In this document: piece after piece, positions 55,401 through 64,000 of the stretch
Layout: each line of letters starts with the position of its first letter
How positions within the stretch are numbered: the first letter of the stretch is position 1
Source of the DNA: Martelella limonii
GTDB lineage: Bacteria > Pseudomonadota > Alphaproteobacteria > Rhizobiales > Rhizobiaceae
Direction: 5' to 3'
Assembly: GCF_013344475.1 (NCBI RefSeq)
Contig: NZ_JABUOU010000007.1
Coordinates: 124,001-188,000, forward strand
DNA length: 64,000 bases
Made by a program: the position numbers and the translations under genes
Notes under the pieces: model-generated
Seen by the model: the letters and a program-made list of their open reading frames with translations, nothing else
What the model was told of the DNA's origin: nothing
Databases searched by the model: none

Positions 55401-58400
55401 CTATCCGAACTGCTCGCGCTGGACGCGCTATCGCAACTGCTGCTGTCGGAGCTGCCCGACGCACTGGAAGAACTGCTGTCGTCGGAATCGTCGCTGCCGG
55501 ACGAAATCGCGACCGCGCCGCCGCCGCCGCCGATCGACTGCGCGACAATGCCGGACGACATCGTGCCATAGGTATGGATTGTGCCGGTCCCGACAATCGT
55601 TCCGGAACCATCCTCGCCGATGGTCACGGTTCCACCGGCTCCGCCCGCTCCACCGGTCGAACCGACGGTTACGCCGAATGTCAGCGTTTTGTCGTCGCTG
55701 TCGTCGTCGCTGTCATCATCACCACCGTCATCGTCGTCGTCGTCATCCGACGATGCAACCGCGGCCATGGACAGTTGCGTCGCTTCCGCCGCGTCGTCGC
55801 TGTCGTCATCATCATCATCGTCGTCGTCATCCTCGTCCTCCTTGATCGAAAGAGAACTCTTCCCGGAACCGGCCGCACCGCCGCCGCCGCCGATCGACTG
55901 GGCGAGAATGGCATCCGACCAGTCTCCCTTTGTGGTGATCGTGCCTTCGCTTGAAATGCTCACCGCGCCGCCATCGCCGCCTGCCGACCCCTTCGCGCCA
56001 AGGCCGATCGTGAGGGCCCAGTCGGCATCGCCGCTCCCGCCGCCGCCGGAAGACGAACCGCCGCCGCCGCCGATCGACTGGGCGAATATCCCGCGTGACA
56101 CATGACCGCCGGTGTAGAGTGAGGCCCCGGCATCATCCATGTGGACATCGACACTGCCGCCATCATTGCCTGAACCACCATCGGCTCCCAGACCGATATT
56201 CAGCGCCGCCGACTTGATGCCATTCGCGGCCTTCGTCGAGCCGGAGCCCGTTCCGGCATTGCCGCCGCCGCCGCCGATCGAATGCGCCAGGATGGCATCA
56301 GCATAGCTGCCCGTCGTGCTGATCGCGCCATAATGGCTGACGCTGACCGTGCCGCCGACCCCGCCGATGCCGCCGGAACCGCCTACATAGGAATTCACCG
56401 AGACCGCAAAATCCGTGCCGGCATCCACGGCCTCCTCGTCTTCAGCCAGCCAGGAGGTGATCGATTTAGCGACAGAGCTGGCGGTCGCATCGCCGCCATT
56501 GCCGCCGCCGCCGCCGATCGATTGGACGACGAGGCCGCCCGCTCCGTCGCCGGTGGTGACAACCCTTGAGGTCTTGTAGATATGCGCGTTTGCCGTGCCG
56601 CCATCGCCACCGGCACCAGCATTGCCGCCATGGGCAACGGATACAGAAAGCGAAACCGTGTTGCCCTCTTCATCGAAGGGAACGCCCGCGGAAATCGCTT
56701 TTGAGGACGCCTGGCCACCCGAACCGCCGCCACCGCCGATCGACTGGACGACGATGCCCTGGGCATCGGTCCCGGACGTCGAAACCACGCCGTTGGTATA
56801 GACCTTTGCCTCGCCGCCATCACCGCCATAAGCGCCCGTGCCGCCATGCGCAATCGAAATGGCAATGCCGAGACCGGCAGCGGTCGATTTGCCATTGCCG
56901 CCAACGCCGCCGCCGCCGCCGATCGACTGCACCAGCATGCCGGTTCCGTGATCGCCCTTGGTCGACACGATGCTGTAGCCGGACGCACCTTTGGTCCCGG
57001 AACCATATTGCGTGACCTGCGCGGAACCGCCCTCTCCTCCCGCACCGCCGCTTCCACCGGTGGCGCTTGAAAAGCCGATGCCCCAGGCCGTGGCCTGACC
57101 ACCGGCACCACCACCACCGCCAACGGAGTGGGCAATCATCCCCATCGCATAGTCGCCGGCAACAGAGATGGACGTGCCGCTCTCGGTTATGATCAGAGCG
57201 CTTCCGCCATCACCCCCGGGACCGCCGGCGCCGCCGACCGTGTGAAACAGGCCCTTCTTGTTGCGCCCCTGACCGCCGCCGCCGCCGATCGATTGGGCGA
57301 CGATGCCGTGCGCTTCCGAGCCCACCGTGCTCAGATTGCCATAATTGTGGACGTCGACCGTGCCGCCATTGCTGCCCGACGTGGCACTGTCGCTGCTGCT
57401 CTTGACGGCCGAACTTGAGCTCGTGCCCGCTCCGATCGCGCCCGTCGAGCCGGTGCCACTGTTGGTGCCGCCGCCGCCGCCGATCGACTGCGCGAGAATG
57501 GCGATCCCGCCGCCCAGTTCCGTCTGGTCGGAGCTGCTGGCCGCAGTTTTTGCCCCGGCATAACCGCCATACGTCGAAATATTGCCCTTGTTGGTGACCG
57601 TCACCGTGCCAGGCACCGAACCGGAATTCTGCCCGCCGACCGTCTGGCCGTCATAGGGGCTTGCTACGGCAGTGCCATACGTCAGGCTCGTCGTGGGCAC
57701 GCTTCCGGCAGATTCAAGCAACCCGCCACCGCCGCCGATCGATTGCGCCACTATGCCGTGGGAATCGATGCCATGAACCGTGATGTTGCCCGTATTGGTC
57801 ACAGTAACGTCATCGCTGGTCGAACCGTTTGCGCTCGTATCGCCCCAGGTGAGCGTCCCACCATCCGAATTCGTATAGATCCCATCGCCATCTGCCGCAG
57901 ATGCCGATTGCGCAATGATGCCGTGCGAATGATCGCCGTATGTGGTGAGACCGAAATCATTGGCTACGGTCACGATCTGGGCGAGACCGCCCCACCCGTT
58001 TTCACCCTTGTAGGTCGATGATCCACCGCCGCCCAGAGATTGGGCGATAATGGCGCTTGAAGTATCGCCGTGGGTTATGATCTGCCCGCCGCCGGTGAGC
58101 TTGACATTGACGTTAGCACCACCGCCGCCTGGCGCTTCCCGTCCATCCTTGGTGCTTTCATACGAGGTGCCGCCCTGGCTGACGGCGAGAATGCCGGGAG
58201 AGTAGTCGCCTTGGGAATCAAGCAGGGTCGATGACGCCCCGTAGACCGTCACGGCAACCGGCGATGCGTTGAACCCCTCCATCGCCTTCTTGCCGCCACC
58301 CGGCAGGCCATCGCCCGATCGCGAGATCGCCATGATCGCCGCACCGGTTTTACGGGTGAGCTGAACGCTCTGATAGACGGTTCCAAGGTAAACCGCACCG

Positions 58401-59524
58401 GCAGACTGTGTGGTGATCTTGCCCGCCATCGGCGTTTGCGCTGAACCGACCTGAACCTCGGCAGCCGTTGCATTCGGATTTTCTACATCGACGGAACTGC
58501 TCCCGCCGCCATCGCCACCGGGGCCTGTCTCGAAGCTATTGGTGTTATAGGGTGTATTGCCGCCATATGAAGCGGCCAGAATGGCCGGCCCGCTCTTGGT
58601 GGCGTAGACGGATTTCGATGTGTAGACCGAAACGGGCAAGGCATATCCGCTCGAGGTGTAATCGCCCGAACCCGAATAGGTGGCCGGACCGCCAAGGCTC
58701 AGCGCGGCAATGCCGAAGGTGGCGCCGGACACCGTTCCGGTTGAATGCACGGAGACGGCACCCCCCTGACCTGCATTGGCATCCTTGTCATGGGAATCGC
58801 GCGTGGCCCCTCCTTGTGAGAGCGCGAAAATGCCGCCGCCCACCAAGCTTGAGACATCCCCGGAGCTTATGATGGAAACATTGCCGCCATCCCCGGCCCC
58901 GGTCTCCTTGTTCGTGTCGGTCCCGCTCCAGTTGAGCGCGCCGAGCGACACCGCATTCAGCCCGTTGGACTGGGTTCTGCCGATACGCAGATTGCTGTAG
59001 GGAATCTCATCTCCAGGGGCAAAAAGCAGATCGGTGTCGCCAGCCTCGCTCACCGTGACCGTCGCGCTATTGGTGACCTTCACACCAAAGCCCGACCACG
59101 CCCAGTTGGAATGCACGCCATAGGTCTGACCGCGGTAGGTATCGCTCCCGCCGCCATCGCCTGGATTGATGAGCGCCATATAGGCACCGCCATAGGCATA
59201 TTGCGTCGTTGTCAAAGTCCCGGAAGAAATCGTGCAGCTGATTGTCTGCGAAGCAATGTCGCTGTTTCTGCTCTCAAACTGATCCTTGTCTATGTTTGAA
59301 GCCGTTTCGGTCGTCACCCAGGACGGTTCGCACGTCACCGACGCATAGGCGCGGGTGTAGCCACGGGAATAAAACGGCATGGGAACACCGGCAAGCGTTC
59401 CGGCAAGAGCCGTGGAATGAAACAGAAGTGACGATGCAATCCATCGCCTCTTGCCGGCCACGTGTTTGCGAACCTGTTTCGGATCAACCTGGCTGACCGA
59501 TATATAGTGCCGCTTCTTATCCAC
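52415..59524 (-). CDS. Giant autotransporter with glycine-rich repeats and C-terminal beta-barrel
   Basis: About 2,369 residues from a GTG at 59524 (AGGG 8 bases upstream); the frame opens at a TTG at 59641. A long basic N-region and hydrophobic stretch (WIASSLLFHSTALAGTLAG) form an extended signal. The passenger has more than 20 repeats, each ending in a strand like GIVAQSIGGGGG, spaced about 45-110 residues, with earlier copies reading ILA-x-S-x-GG. Poly-Asp inserts lie near residues 1227-1277 and a Ser/Asp-rich one with two Cys near 1341-1383. The last ~285 residues are an autotransporter barrel ending VRFGYRF. Surface adhesin or biofilm role inferred. Confidence 0.93.
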   Translation of the reverse strand: MDKKRHYISVSQVDPKQVRKHVAGKRRWIASSLLFHSTALAGTLAGVPMPFYSRGYTRAYASVTCEPSWVTTETASNIDKDQFESRNSDIASQTISCTISSGTLTTTQYAYGGAYMALINPGDGGGSDTYRGQTYGVHSNWAWSGFGVKVTNSATVTVSEAGDTDLLFAPGDEIPYSNLRIGRTQSNGLNAVSLGALNWSGTDTNKETGAGDGGNVSIISSGDVSSLVGGGIFALSQGGATRDSHDKDANAGQGGAVSVHSTGTVSGATFGIAALSLGGPATYSGSGDYTSSGYALPVSVYTSKSVYATKSGPAILAASYGGNTPYNTNSFETGPGGDGGGSSSVDVENPNATAAEVQVGSAQTPMAGKITTQSAGAVYLGTVYQSVQLTRKTGAAIMAISRSGDGLPGGGKKAMEGFNASPVAVTVYGASSTLLDSQGDYSPGILAVSQGGTSYESTKDGREAPGGGGANVNVKLTGGGQIITHGDTSSAIIAQSLGGGGSSTYKGENGWGGLAQIVTVANDFGLTTYGDHSHGIIAQSASAADGDGIYTNSDGGTLTWGDTSANGSTSDDVTVTNTGNITVHGIDSHGIVAQSIGGGGGLLESAGSVPTTSLTYGTAVASPYDGQTVGGQNSGSVPGTVTVTNKGNISTYGGYAGAKTAASSSDQTELGGGIAILAQSIGGGGGTNSGTGSTGAIGAGTSSSSAVKSSSDSATSGSNGGTVDVHNYGNLSTVGSEAHGIVAQSIGGGGGQGRNKKGLFHTVGGAGGPGGDGGSALIITESGTSISVAGDYAMGMIAHSVGGGGGAGGQATAWGIGFSSATGGSGGAGGEGGSAQVTQYGSGTKGASGYSIVSTKGDHGTGMLVQSIGGGGGVGGNGKSTAAGLGIAISIAHGGTGAYGGDGGEAKVYTNGVVSTSGTDAQGIVVQSIGGGGGSGGQASSKAISAGVPFDEEGNTVSLSVSVAHGGNAGAGGDGGTANAHIYKTSRVVTTGDGAGGLVVQSIGGGGGNGGDATASSVAKSITSWLAEDEEAVDAGTDFAVSVNSYVGGSGGIGGVGGTVSVSHYGAISTTGSYADAILAHSIGGGGGNAGTGSGSTKAANGIKSAALNIGLGADGGSGNDGGSVDVHMDDAGASLYTGGHVSRGIFAQSIGGGGGSSSGGGGSGDADWALTIGLGAKGSAGGDGGAVSISSEGTITTKGDWSDAILAQSIGGGGGAAGSGKSSLSIKEDEDDDDDDDDDDSDDAAEATQLSMAAVASSDDDDDDDGGDDDSDDDSDDKTLTFGVTVGSTGGAGGAGGTVTIGEDGSGTIVGTGTIHTYGTMSSGIVAQSIGGGGGAVAISSGSDDSDDSSSSSASGSSDSSSCDSASSASSSDSDSDDKDSCATLTIGSAGGSGGDGGDVSVYAGSIYTGGFASHGVVAQSIAGGGGIGFSSGLAISKVKIGLGGTSVGSAGTAGTVTVKTLSDTQIVTKGDGSQGIIAQSIGGGGGLVSVALGTANAVNDDTISNVLSATLGSDDGSGDAHGGAVSISHSGKIRTYGTRSVGIVGQSISGGGGFLTAASTVTDKMTFIKEQAPNSADKVSVTVEGDASIVTSGDGAFGVLAQTVSGGGGVAGDLAQKLNATYGYYGGLSSGSNFYYTDSGNAESAGTVDVSVASGASVYTTGKYAHGIVAQAIGGSGGIFTQNGKTYAGTLGRFNNTEGDRADGNTMTGSLAVTVDGSVTAKDPTAWGVWAQTTSPTMTLTINKGGSVTGSGASATNGDFLGGAVYASGAATTSITHNNYGTLSGNLLHHTFATPSSSAADGAVKMAALGGTSLLLNQGTGTFVTGAIADVDGVLNAGSINPGGAWNTISTTFTGDLLGVGTKADGSAYDVADLGLSTTFSPFSYFKRSDRFDWRTDTSSSGGLLTDVDVDMENGTADRVLIEGDFAGTWGVDVNANALLPKTRTEFLKAEGADMSAITALSSLVFDFTEVTKSSEGWQGFSVDDAHFTGNGVSLGKNAGEVSKAMQQSWDKISDGSASELKFDTDEISLGQAFGAFHQSEPETFSDMLLELDSQTAAAPLAASPSAAIAAASSVLSCPAFETTGVMMDEGSCVWSRALGGETTQEAHGDARGYTQSVGGLQFGGQTEISDGWFLGSALSYENSWFRDDSGSEKMDQQSFTGAVALKREMGPWLLGLVAGAGYNSGDSKRYINLDTLSATARGEPDSAMLFARFRASYEVAFGDQYYMRPRVDFDVINMQQFGYTETGAGALNLMVDGNSDTAFGVTPGIEFGVRIPFKEDWPARLYGDLGVTFLSSDAWETTARFAGLSSMDSFSTFTPIADTVGHVSLGLDLAKRQGMELKFQYDGAFADDYQSHVGSVRFGYRF

Positions 59525-59686
59525 GTTTCGCACCCTAATATATTTATTAGCAATGTGAGAAAGATGGCAGACCGACCTCAATCGCGCCACATTATATTTC
59601 TTCGGTACCAGGAAAGGTCTCCGAAAAGACTGAATCGTCAATTCAATTCCGTTTGGCGGATTTGATGATTTTGAATGCAGAAACGA

Positions 59687-59881
59687 TCAGGACGACTGCT
59701 GAAAAGTCGCGTTTGATTTTCTCCACAGACAGTGCACCCTGATGAAGCGCTCGCTTTTTGCGACAGCCATTTCCACGCGGGCAAGGTCTGCCCATCCTGA
59801 CTGCAGGACACGGTCGACAAAGATGCCGGCTTCATGACAGCCGGCATCGCGCAGCGCGTTTCGAAGCACTCCCGCCCGCAA
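59687..59881 (-). CDS. Possible short protein, hypothetical
   Basis: 64 codons with a TTG start at 59881, reading RNALRDAGCHEAGIFVDRVL and RVEMAVAKSERFIRVHCLWR before the stop. It looks more protein-like than the overlapping frame but has no recognised family and an unremarkable start. It follows the secreted-protein stop by 10 bases on the same strand, so it could be an operon-distal gene. Low certainty. Confidence 0.25.
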   Translation of the reverse strand: MRAGVLRNALRDAGCHEAGIFVDRVLQSGWADLARVEMAVAKSERFIRVHCLWRKSNATFQQSS

Positions 59882-59891
59882 CGCATGACTT

Positions 59892-60662
59892 TCAGTCTGC
59901 GATCCGGATCCAGGCTCCGTCTCGGTCGATCCGGCATCCCTGCGGCCCTACTCCAAGCATGGCGGCAGCGATCGCGGGCAGCTTGATGACGATGCTGGTG
60001 GACAGGTCGATGCGGTCAGGGTTCGTGACCTGCATGAACAGCGTCACATCGCTGCTCGCGCCTTCTGCCTGTTCCATCGGTGGAACGAAATTGGTGATCC
60101 ACCCCTTTCCCGAAGTCTTCCACTTGAGCCCCGCCGCCTCTGACATTTCCAGCTGCGAGGGATGGAATGGCGGCGAAAACTGCAGCGTTCTCTCCCCCTG
60201 GTTCATCGCATCCAGAATACCTGCGCGGCTGGCGATCATATCCTGAAACTGGGCCGGGCAGCCTTCAATGCTGGCAGGCCCCACTTCGGCACGCCATCTG
60301 CCGCTTTTCGGTTGCGGGCCCTCCACCGGAACGCCTGCCTTGAAGACCTTGCTCTTCGGTCGGCAAAGGGTTGGCCCTTCGTAGCGGATGTCATCCGTTG
60401 CAGCCATCACCGCGAGCTCATCCGGGCGGGTATCGGGTGGTGCCCATTGCGCGGGTTTGCCCTTGCTTATCACGAACATGGTCGAGCCCTCCGGCCGCAA
60501 GGCGGCCTCGGTATCAAGAGCAGCCAGCATTGCCGGATCGGCACTGACGAAATCGACCCTGACGCCCTCTTCGATCAGCACCACCATTGGCGGGCAGCCG
60601 ATCTGAGCAGAAGACGTTGATCCAAGACAGGCGGCGATCAGCATTGCGATCAATACGCGCAT
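59892..60662 (-). CDS. Secreted hypothetical protein with VWA-partner-like module
   Basis: 256 residues with a signal peptide (MRVLIAMLIAACLGSTSSAQ). Two Cys pairs are likely (GCPPM near the N-terminus with LCRPK, and a later GCPAQ with GCRID). A GKGWITNFVPP segment echoes the GW-motif modules of the large VWA protein immediately upstream, with which it is cotranscribed (1-base gap). Family not recognised; probably a periplasmic partner of that protein. Confidence 0.6.
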   Translation of the reverse strand: MRVLIAMLIAACLGSTSSAQIGCPPMVVLIEEGVRVDFVSADPAMLAALDTEAALRPEGSTMFVISKGKPAQWAPPDTRPDELAVMAATDDIRYEGPTLCRPKSKVFKAGVPVEGPQPKSGRWRAEVGPASIEGCPAQFQDMIASRAGILDAMNQGERTLQFSPPFHPSQLEMSEAAGLKWKTSGKGWITNFVPPMEQAEGASSDVTLFMQVTNPDRIDLSTSIVIKLPAIAAAMLGVGPQGCRIDRDGAWIRIAD

Positions 60663-60663
60663 A

Positions 60664-63654
60664 TCAATTCCCCGTCAGCTGGCGGCGGAGCGCCTCGAAG
60701 GCATCGGCATCAACGCCCTGCCCCGGTTTTGGAAGGACAAGCGCGCGACCTGACCCCGCCTGGGCACTGCCGGTGAGGCTGCCTCTGATCAGGTCGAACT
60801 CGCCGGTGGAAATGTAGGCACTGAAATAGCAGAGCGAACCGAGCGCCGTGACTTCGCAATCACTTCCGCCGGGCTGGTTCAGGCCAAGCCGCTTCCGGTT
60901 TCCCGCCGGGTCCTGATCGGTGAACCATGTCGAAATCCGCCCGTCGCTCCCGCGTGCCGCAACCTCGACCGACCACCCTGCAGGCAGGGCCCCTGATATC
61001 CCCAGATCGGGCTGCTGAAACGTACAGTCGGCCTCTATCGGGCAGCGACGCAGAACGGTGCCTCGCGATGTCGGTGCGGGCGTCGCTTGCTGCGCCTCTA
61101 TCGCGCCGAGCAGCACGCCCAGAACGGCAGATGGATCGCCGGAACTGCTGCCATCCTTTCCCATCGCGGCCATCGCGGTCATTGCGGAGGCCAGAGCCTC
61201 GGCGCTTGCCGCTGCCGCCGGGTCCTGACCTTTCAATTGCTCCGCCAGCTTGGAAACGGCTGCGGCCGGATCCGGCAGAGTGTTGGTGTCTGCTGCGGCG
61301 TCTTGCGGCCTTGTCAACCGGATCTTGTCGGTTACCAGATCGAATGCAGCCCGGTTTGCAGGATCGCCCGCACCGGTCATGCAGGCGATGCCATAGCGAA
61401 ACGACGCACAAGGGCCTGCCTGCTCATCCCAGCCGTCCGGATTGAGCGCAATAATGTCAGGGACTTCCATCGGGCTGTAGAATATCATATGCGGCCGATC
61501 ACTGATGCCACCCGCAGGGGCCGGTTCCAGCCATGGGATGTCGGTGAACCAGCGCGGCGGCAGCGGAAAGGCTATGCCGGTTGCCTGATCGACGAAAACA
61601 CAGGGCAAGCCATCCTGTTCGCACCGGTAGCCGATCTTTTCCGCCGGCAACACCTCATCCGGCCCATGGGTCGGGTCCATATCGCCGGTCATGCCGGCAG
61701 GCGGCGCAAAGTTCAGCGTCTGCGCAATAAAGGCAGCAATCGCCGCGATCGTCGGGTCATTGCTTTCGAAATAGCAAAGCTGCCCCATCGAGACCTCCTG
61801 GCATGGTCCGTTGCTGGCGATCCACTGGTGCGGATTGAGCACGATCGTCTCAATCGTATCTCCGGCACTCTTCATGAAATTCATGCGCGGCAGACCCGGC
61901 TCGCCACCGGTTGTCCAAGCCTCGGTCGTCGGGAAATCTGTAATCCAGCCATCCGGCAGCATGAATGACAGACCGGTTTGCCGGTCCGTAAACGGGCAGA
62001 AGGCGGCCCCCTTGCAGACATAGGCGACATCGTCGCCGAGGCCGATATCCTGCATCGAATCCGGCTCCAGACGTCCTGCGTCCAGCTCCCCGGATTCCAG
62101 GGTCATCTGGTCGGACGGCATCGCGTCGGCATCTTCGGCTGGCGGCAAGGCAAGGCGGGCAGGCGCGGATGGGCTGACCTCAAGCGGCCGGCGCGCCAGC
62201 ACAGCCCGGCCATCATGGCCTTCGACGATATACCGCAGTTCGTAACGTCCCGGTGCATCCGGCGCGGTCAGCGTATTTTCATTGCCACGCGTGTCGCGGG
62301 TGTAAAAATAGGTGAGTTCACCACTGAACGCATCAAAGCCCGGCGTCACTAGATCGACCCAGTCGCCGGAGCTGTTTGGCCCGCTGAAGCGAACAGGAAA
62401 TTCTGCGCCCGGCTGGACCTGATCGGGTGCGATCAGACGCGCTGTTGTCGGCATGACCGTAAGAGGCACCGCAAGGCCGATCGCGCGCGCCTCCGTTCCT
62501 TGCACGATGTAGCGCAGATCATATTGTCCAATGCTGATCGGCACCTGGATCTCAAGCGGATTTCCGGCGCTGGCATAGGTGTAGGACAGCTCGGAACTGG
62601 TGCGCTCAGCACCGGCTTCGACCACATCGATATAGTCGCCCTCATTGCCGGGTCCCTGCCAATGGACGGTGATCACCGCGCCCTGTTCGGCGGAGACCGG
62701 TGCATCGAGGGCGAATTCGGCCTCCGTCACGGCAATCGGCAGGGTTGCCACCACCTCATCCCCCTGAGCGCTCGCCCAGACATAGCGCAACAGATAGTCT
62801 CCGGGGCTCGCTGGCATTCTCACCACGGAAGGTTGCCCATCGCGTGTATAGGCCCAGTTCAGCGACCGGGTTGCCGGCTGGTTTGCCGGAACGATATCGA
62901 CATAGTCGTCCGGGCCGGCCGGCCCTTGCCAGACGACCGTGATGGTGGTGGTGATCGGCGCGGATGCAGGCGCCTCAAGGCTTGCCTTCGGCAGTGCAGC
63001 CACGGGTTTTGGTGCAGGCGGCTTTTCCTCGAGAACGGTTTGCGCGAGTGCCGCCGAAAGGGCGTCCGCATTGCCCGCCTGGATATATCGGCCACCGGTA
63101 TTCTCCGCCAGACAGGCAACCTTGGCACCGTCATCCTTGGAAAGCCCGAAGCCAACGACATGGGCGGTGAAATCGATCCCCGCCGCTTCCAGTTCGTTGC
63201 CGAGCGCGCATGGATCCGCACCGCAGGTTTCAAGGCCATCCGTCACCAGCACGAGTGTCGCCGGGTTCTCGGTAATGCGGAGCGCCTCCGCGCCCTGACG
63301 CACCGCATCGCTCAAGGGCGTGCGCCCCTGGAAACGCATGGCATTGACCGCAGCGACGATATCGCCACCCGCGCCGGGCGCCGGCTGCACCATGACTTCG
63401 ATGTCGGAGCAATCGCCCCTGGTGCGATGACCGTAGGCAACAAGCCCGACTTCGCGCTCCGGCCCGATCTCGCCGACGAGATCGGCGACCGCCTTGCGCG
63501 CGATTTCAAGCTTGGGAACCCCGTCGATCTGCCCCCACATCGAGCCCGATCCGTCCATGACGATGATGGTGCGGCCCGCGTCTTCTGCTGCAGCGTTCAG
63601 CGAAGTCGCACAAAGTGTCGCAATGCCAAGCAGAATAGAAACCAGCGTTTTCAA
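60664..63654 (-). CDS. Periplasmic VWA-domain protein with repeated Ig-like and Cys-GW modules
   Basis: 996 residues from a TTG at 63654, which has GGAGG 7 bases upstream and gives a clean signal peptide (MKTLVSILLGIATLCATSLN). A von Willebrand A domain follows, with MIDAS DGSGSMWG (D34, S36, S38) and LVTDGLETCG. Three Ig-like modules start near residues 238, 330 and 420 (W/F-x-G-P-x4-D-[YW]-[IV]-D). Three C-terminal modules (near 543, 675 and 868) each have a Cys pair then G-[IL]-x3-LP-x-GW. Function unknown; likely binds envelope partners through the metal site. The longer frame to 63729 lacks a signal. Confidence 0.88.
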   Translation of the reverse strand: MKTLVSILLGIATLCATSLNAAAEDAGRTIIVMDGSGSMWGQIDGVPKLEIARKAVADLVGEIGPEREVGLVAYGHRTRGDCSDIEVMVQPAPGAGGDIVAAVNAMRFQGRTPLSDAVRQGAEALRITENPATLVLVTDGLETCGADPCALGNELEAAGIDFTAHVVGFGLSKDDGAKVACLAENTGGRYIQAGNADALSAALAQTVLEEKPPAPKPVAALPKASLEAPASAPITTTITVVWQGPAGPDDYVDIVPANQPATRSLNWAYTRDGQPSVVRMPASPGDYLLRYVWASAQGDEVVATLPIAVTEAEFALDAPVSAEQGAVITVHWQGPGNEGDYIDVVEAGAERTSSELSYTYASAGNPLEIQVPISIGQYDLRYIVQGTEARAIGLAVPLTVMPTTARLIAPDQVQPGAEFPVRFSGPNSSGDWVDLVTPGFDAFSGELTYFYTRDTRGNENTLTAPDAPGRYELRYIVEGHDGRAVLARRPLEVSPSAPARLALPPAEDADAMPSDQMTLESGELDAGRLEPDSMQDIGLGDDVAYVCKGAAFCPFTDRQTGLSFMLPDGWITDFPTTEAWTTGGEPGLPRMNFMKSAGDTIETIVLNPHQWIASNGPCQEVSMGQLCYFESNDPTIAAIAAFIAQTLNFAPPAGMTGDMDPTHGPDEVLPAEKIGYRCEQDGLPCVFVDQATGIAFPLPPRWFTDIPWLEPAPAGGISDRPHMIFYSPMEVPDIIALNPDGWDEQAGPCASFRYGIACMTGAGDPANRAAFDLVTDKIRLTRPQDAAADTNTLPDPAAAVSKLAEQLKGQDPAAAASAEALASAMTAMAAMGKDGSSSGDPSAVLGVLLGAIEAQQATPAPTSRGTVLRRCPIEADCTFQQPDLGISGALPAGWSVEVAARGSDGRISTWFTDQDPAGNRKRLGLNQPGGSDCEVTALGSLCYFSAYISTGEFDLIRGSLTGSAQAGSGRALVLPKPGQGVDADAFEALRRQLTGN

Positions 63655-63677
63655 GATGTGTCCTCCGGATATGATGT

Positions 63678-64000
63678 TCATCGGGCCGCTTGCCCGCGCG
63701 GTCTGGAGCCAAAGCCCGCGCCGACCCATGTCGTCGCGCGCTCACCCAACCTCCTGAATTTCCCCGATGCCTGATCAAGCTGGTGTTGCCATGCCGGATC
63801 GGGCTTCTGTCCGTCCGTGACCTTGAAGAAGGCCTGCAACAGGCAGGCAATGGCAAAGGGCTCGATCAGCGCGGCCTTGACCGCCCAGGCAAACAGCAGG
63901 GCGAACACGAAACCACCCGCCGACCAGGCTCCGGGAATGAGGTAGACCACGGCTGCAGCAGGCGCGAGCATGAGCAGGAACACGATGAACGAGAGCCCAT
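63678..64000 (-). CDS. Membrane protein, C-terminal part (cut by window edge)
   Basis: Leftward open frame continuing beyond 64000. It encodes hydrophobic helices (SFIVFLLMLAPAAAVVYLIP, then AGGFVFALLFAWAVKAALIE) and a hydrophilic C-terminal tail ending RPRGQAAR. It ends 23 bases before the VWA gene start, so it is probably cotranscribed with it. The N-terminus is off the window; family not recognised. Confidence 0.65.
   Translation of the reverse strand, partial: GLSFIVFLLMLAPAAAVVYLIPGAWSAGGFVFALLFAWAVKAALIEPFAIACLLQAFFKVTDGQKPDPAWQHQLDQASGKFRRLGERATTWVGAGFGSRPRGQAAR

Noticed and set aside
55000-58000. Periodic CCGCCGCCGCCGATCGA blocks that could suggest a CRISPR array or satellite
   Set aside because: They are the reverse-complement codons of the GGGGG and AQSI repeats of the autotransporter; intervals are irregular and in frame.

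Overview
The window looks like a GC-rich alphaproteobacterial chromosome or large replicon, most likely Hyphomicrobiales (Rhizobiaceae-like). The reasons are the one-step 5-aminolevulinate synthase HemA, the many ABC and TRAP importers beside small catabolic operons, the LysR, GntR and LacI regulators, and a giant glycine-repeat autotransporter. No rRNA, tRNA, CRISPR array, integrase or intact insertion sequence was recognised. Several gene relics show that the region has been rearranged and pruned.

Layout. 1-2.8 kb: polar amino-acid ABC importer (cut at the left edge). 3.1-8.0 kb: LysR regulator divergent from dabB-dabA, a vectorial dissolved-inorganic-carbon accumulator with all four DabA zinc/active-site residues. 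8.0-17.8 kb: trans-4-hydroxyproline catabolism (Hyp epimerase, D-Hyp oxidase-like flavoprotein, DHDPS-fold deaminase, 2-oxoglutarate-semialdehyde dehydrogenase, Ldh2-type reductase, Xaa-Pro peptidase, MFS carrier, GntR regulator), with the same TTGTCGACAA palindrome in two control regions. 17.9-20.4 kb: a relic of a TPS/FHA secretion domain and a GAF-PAS-GGDEF-EAL protein. 20.6-24.2 kb: four-carbon acid sugar (threonate/erythronate) pathway ltnD-otnK-otnC-otnI. 24.4-28.1 kb: TRAP transporter and LysR. 28.3-38.9 kb: an unusual catabolic locus with a PuuE-like deacetylase-fold enzyme, an N-carbamoyl-type M20 hydrolase, a Cys-less TenA, a BtpA barrel, a PfkB kinase, a GATase1-like protein, a phosphotriesterase-like hydrolase, a ribose-type ABC importer and a LacI regulator with a tandem operator. 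39.4-43.0 kb: a second ribose-type ABC importer. 43.4-47.1 kb: an NDH-2 gene broken by an in-frame amber codon, a DsbA-family protein and a LysR regulator. 47.4-52.2 kb: a deleted second hemA copy, intact hemA, and divergent cydA-cydB-cydX encoding a CIO-type bd oxidase. 52.4-59.5 kb: a roughly 2,370-residue autotransporter with more than 20 glycine-rich repeats and poly-Asp inserts. 59.7-64 kb: a secreted protein, a large periplasmic von Willebrand factor A protein with repeated modules, and the end of a membrane protein.

How the genes work together. Most of the window is substrate uptake and catabolism: peptide-derived hydroxyproline to 2-oxoglutarate, C4 sugar acids to glycolysis, and an unidentified, probably ureide- or nucleoside-like compound at 28-39 kb. 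Heme synthesis sits beside the heme-requiring bd oxidase. The right end is envelope and surface biology. Relics at 11.6, 18.0, 44.8 and 47.5 kb and the NDH-2 pseudogene mark seams between modules.
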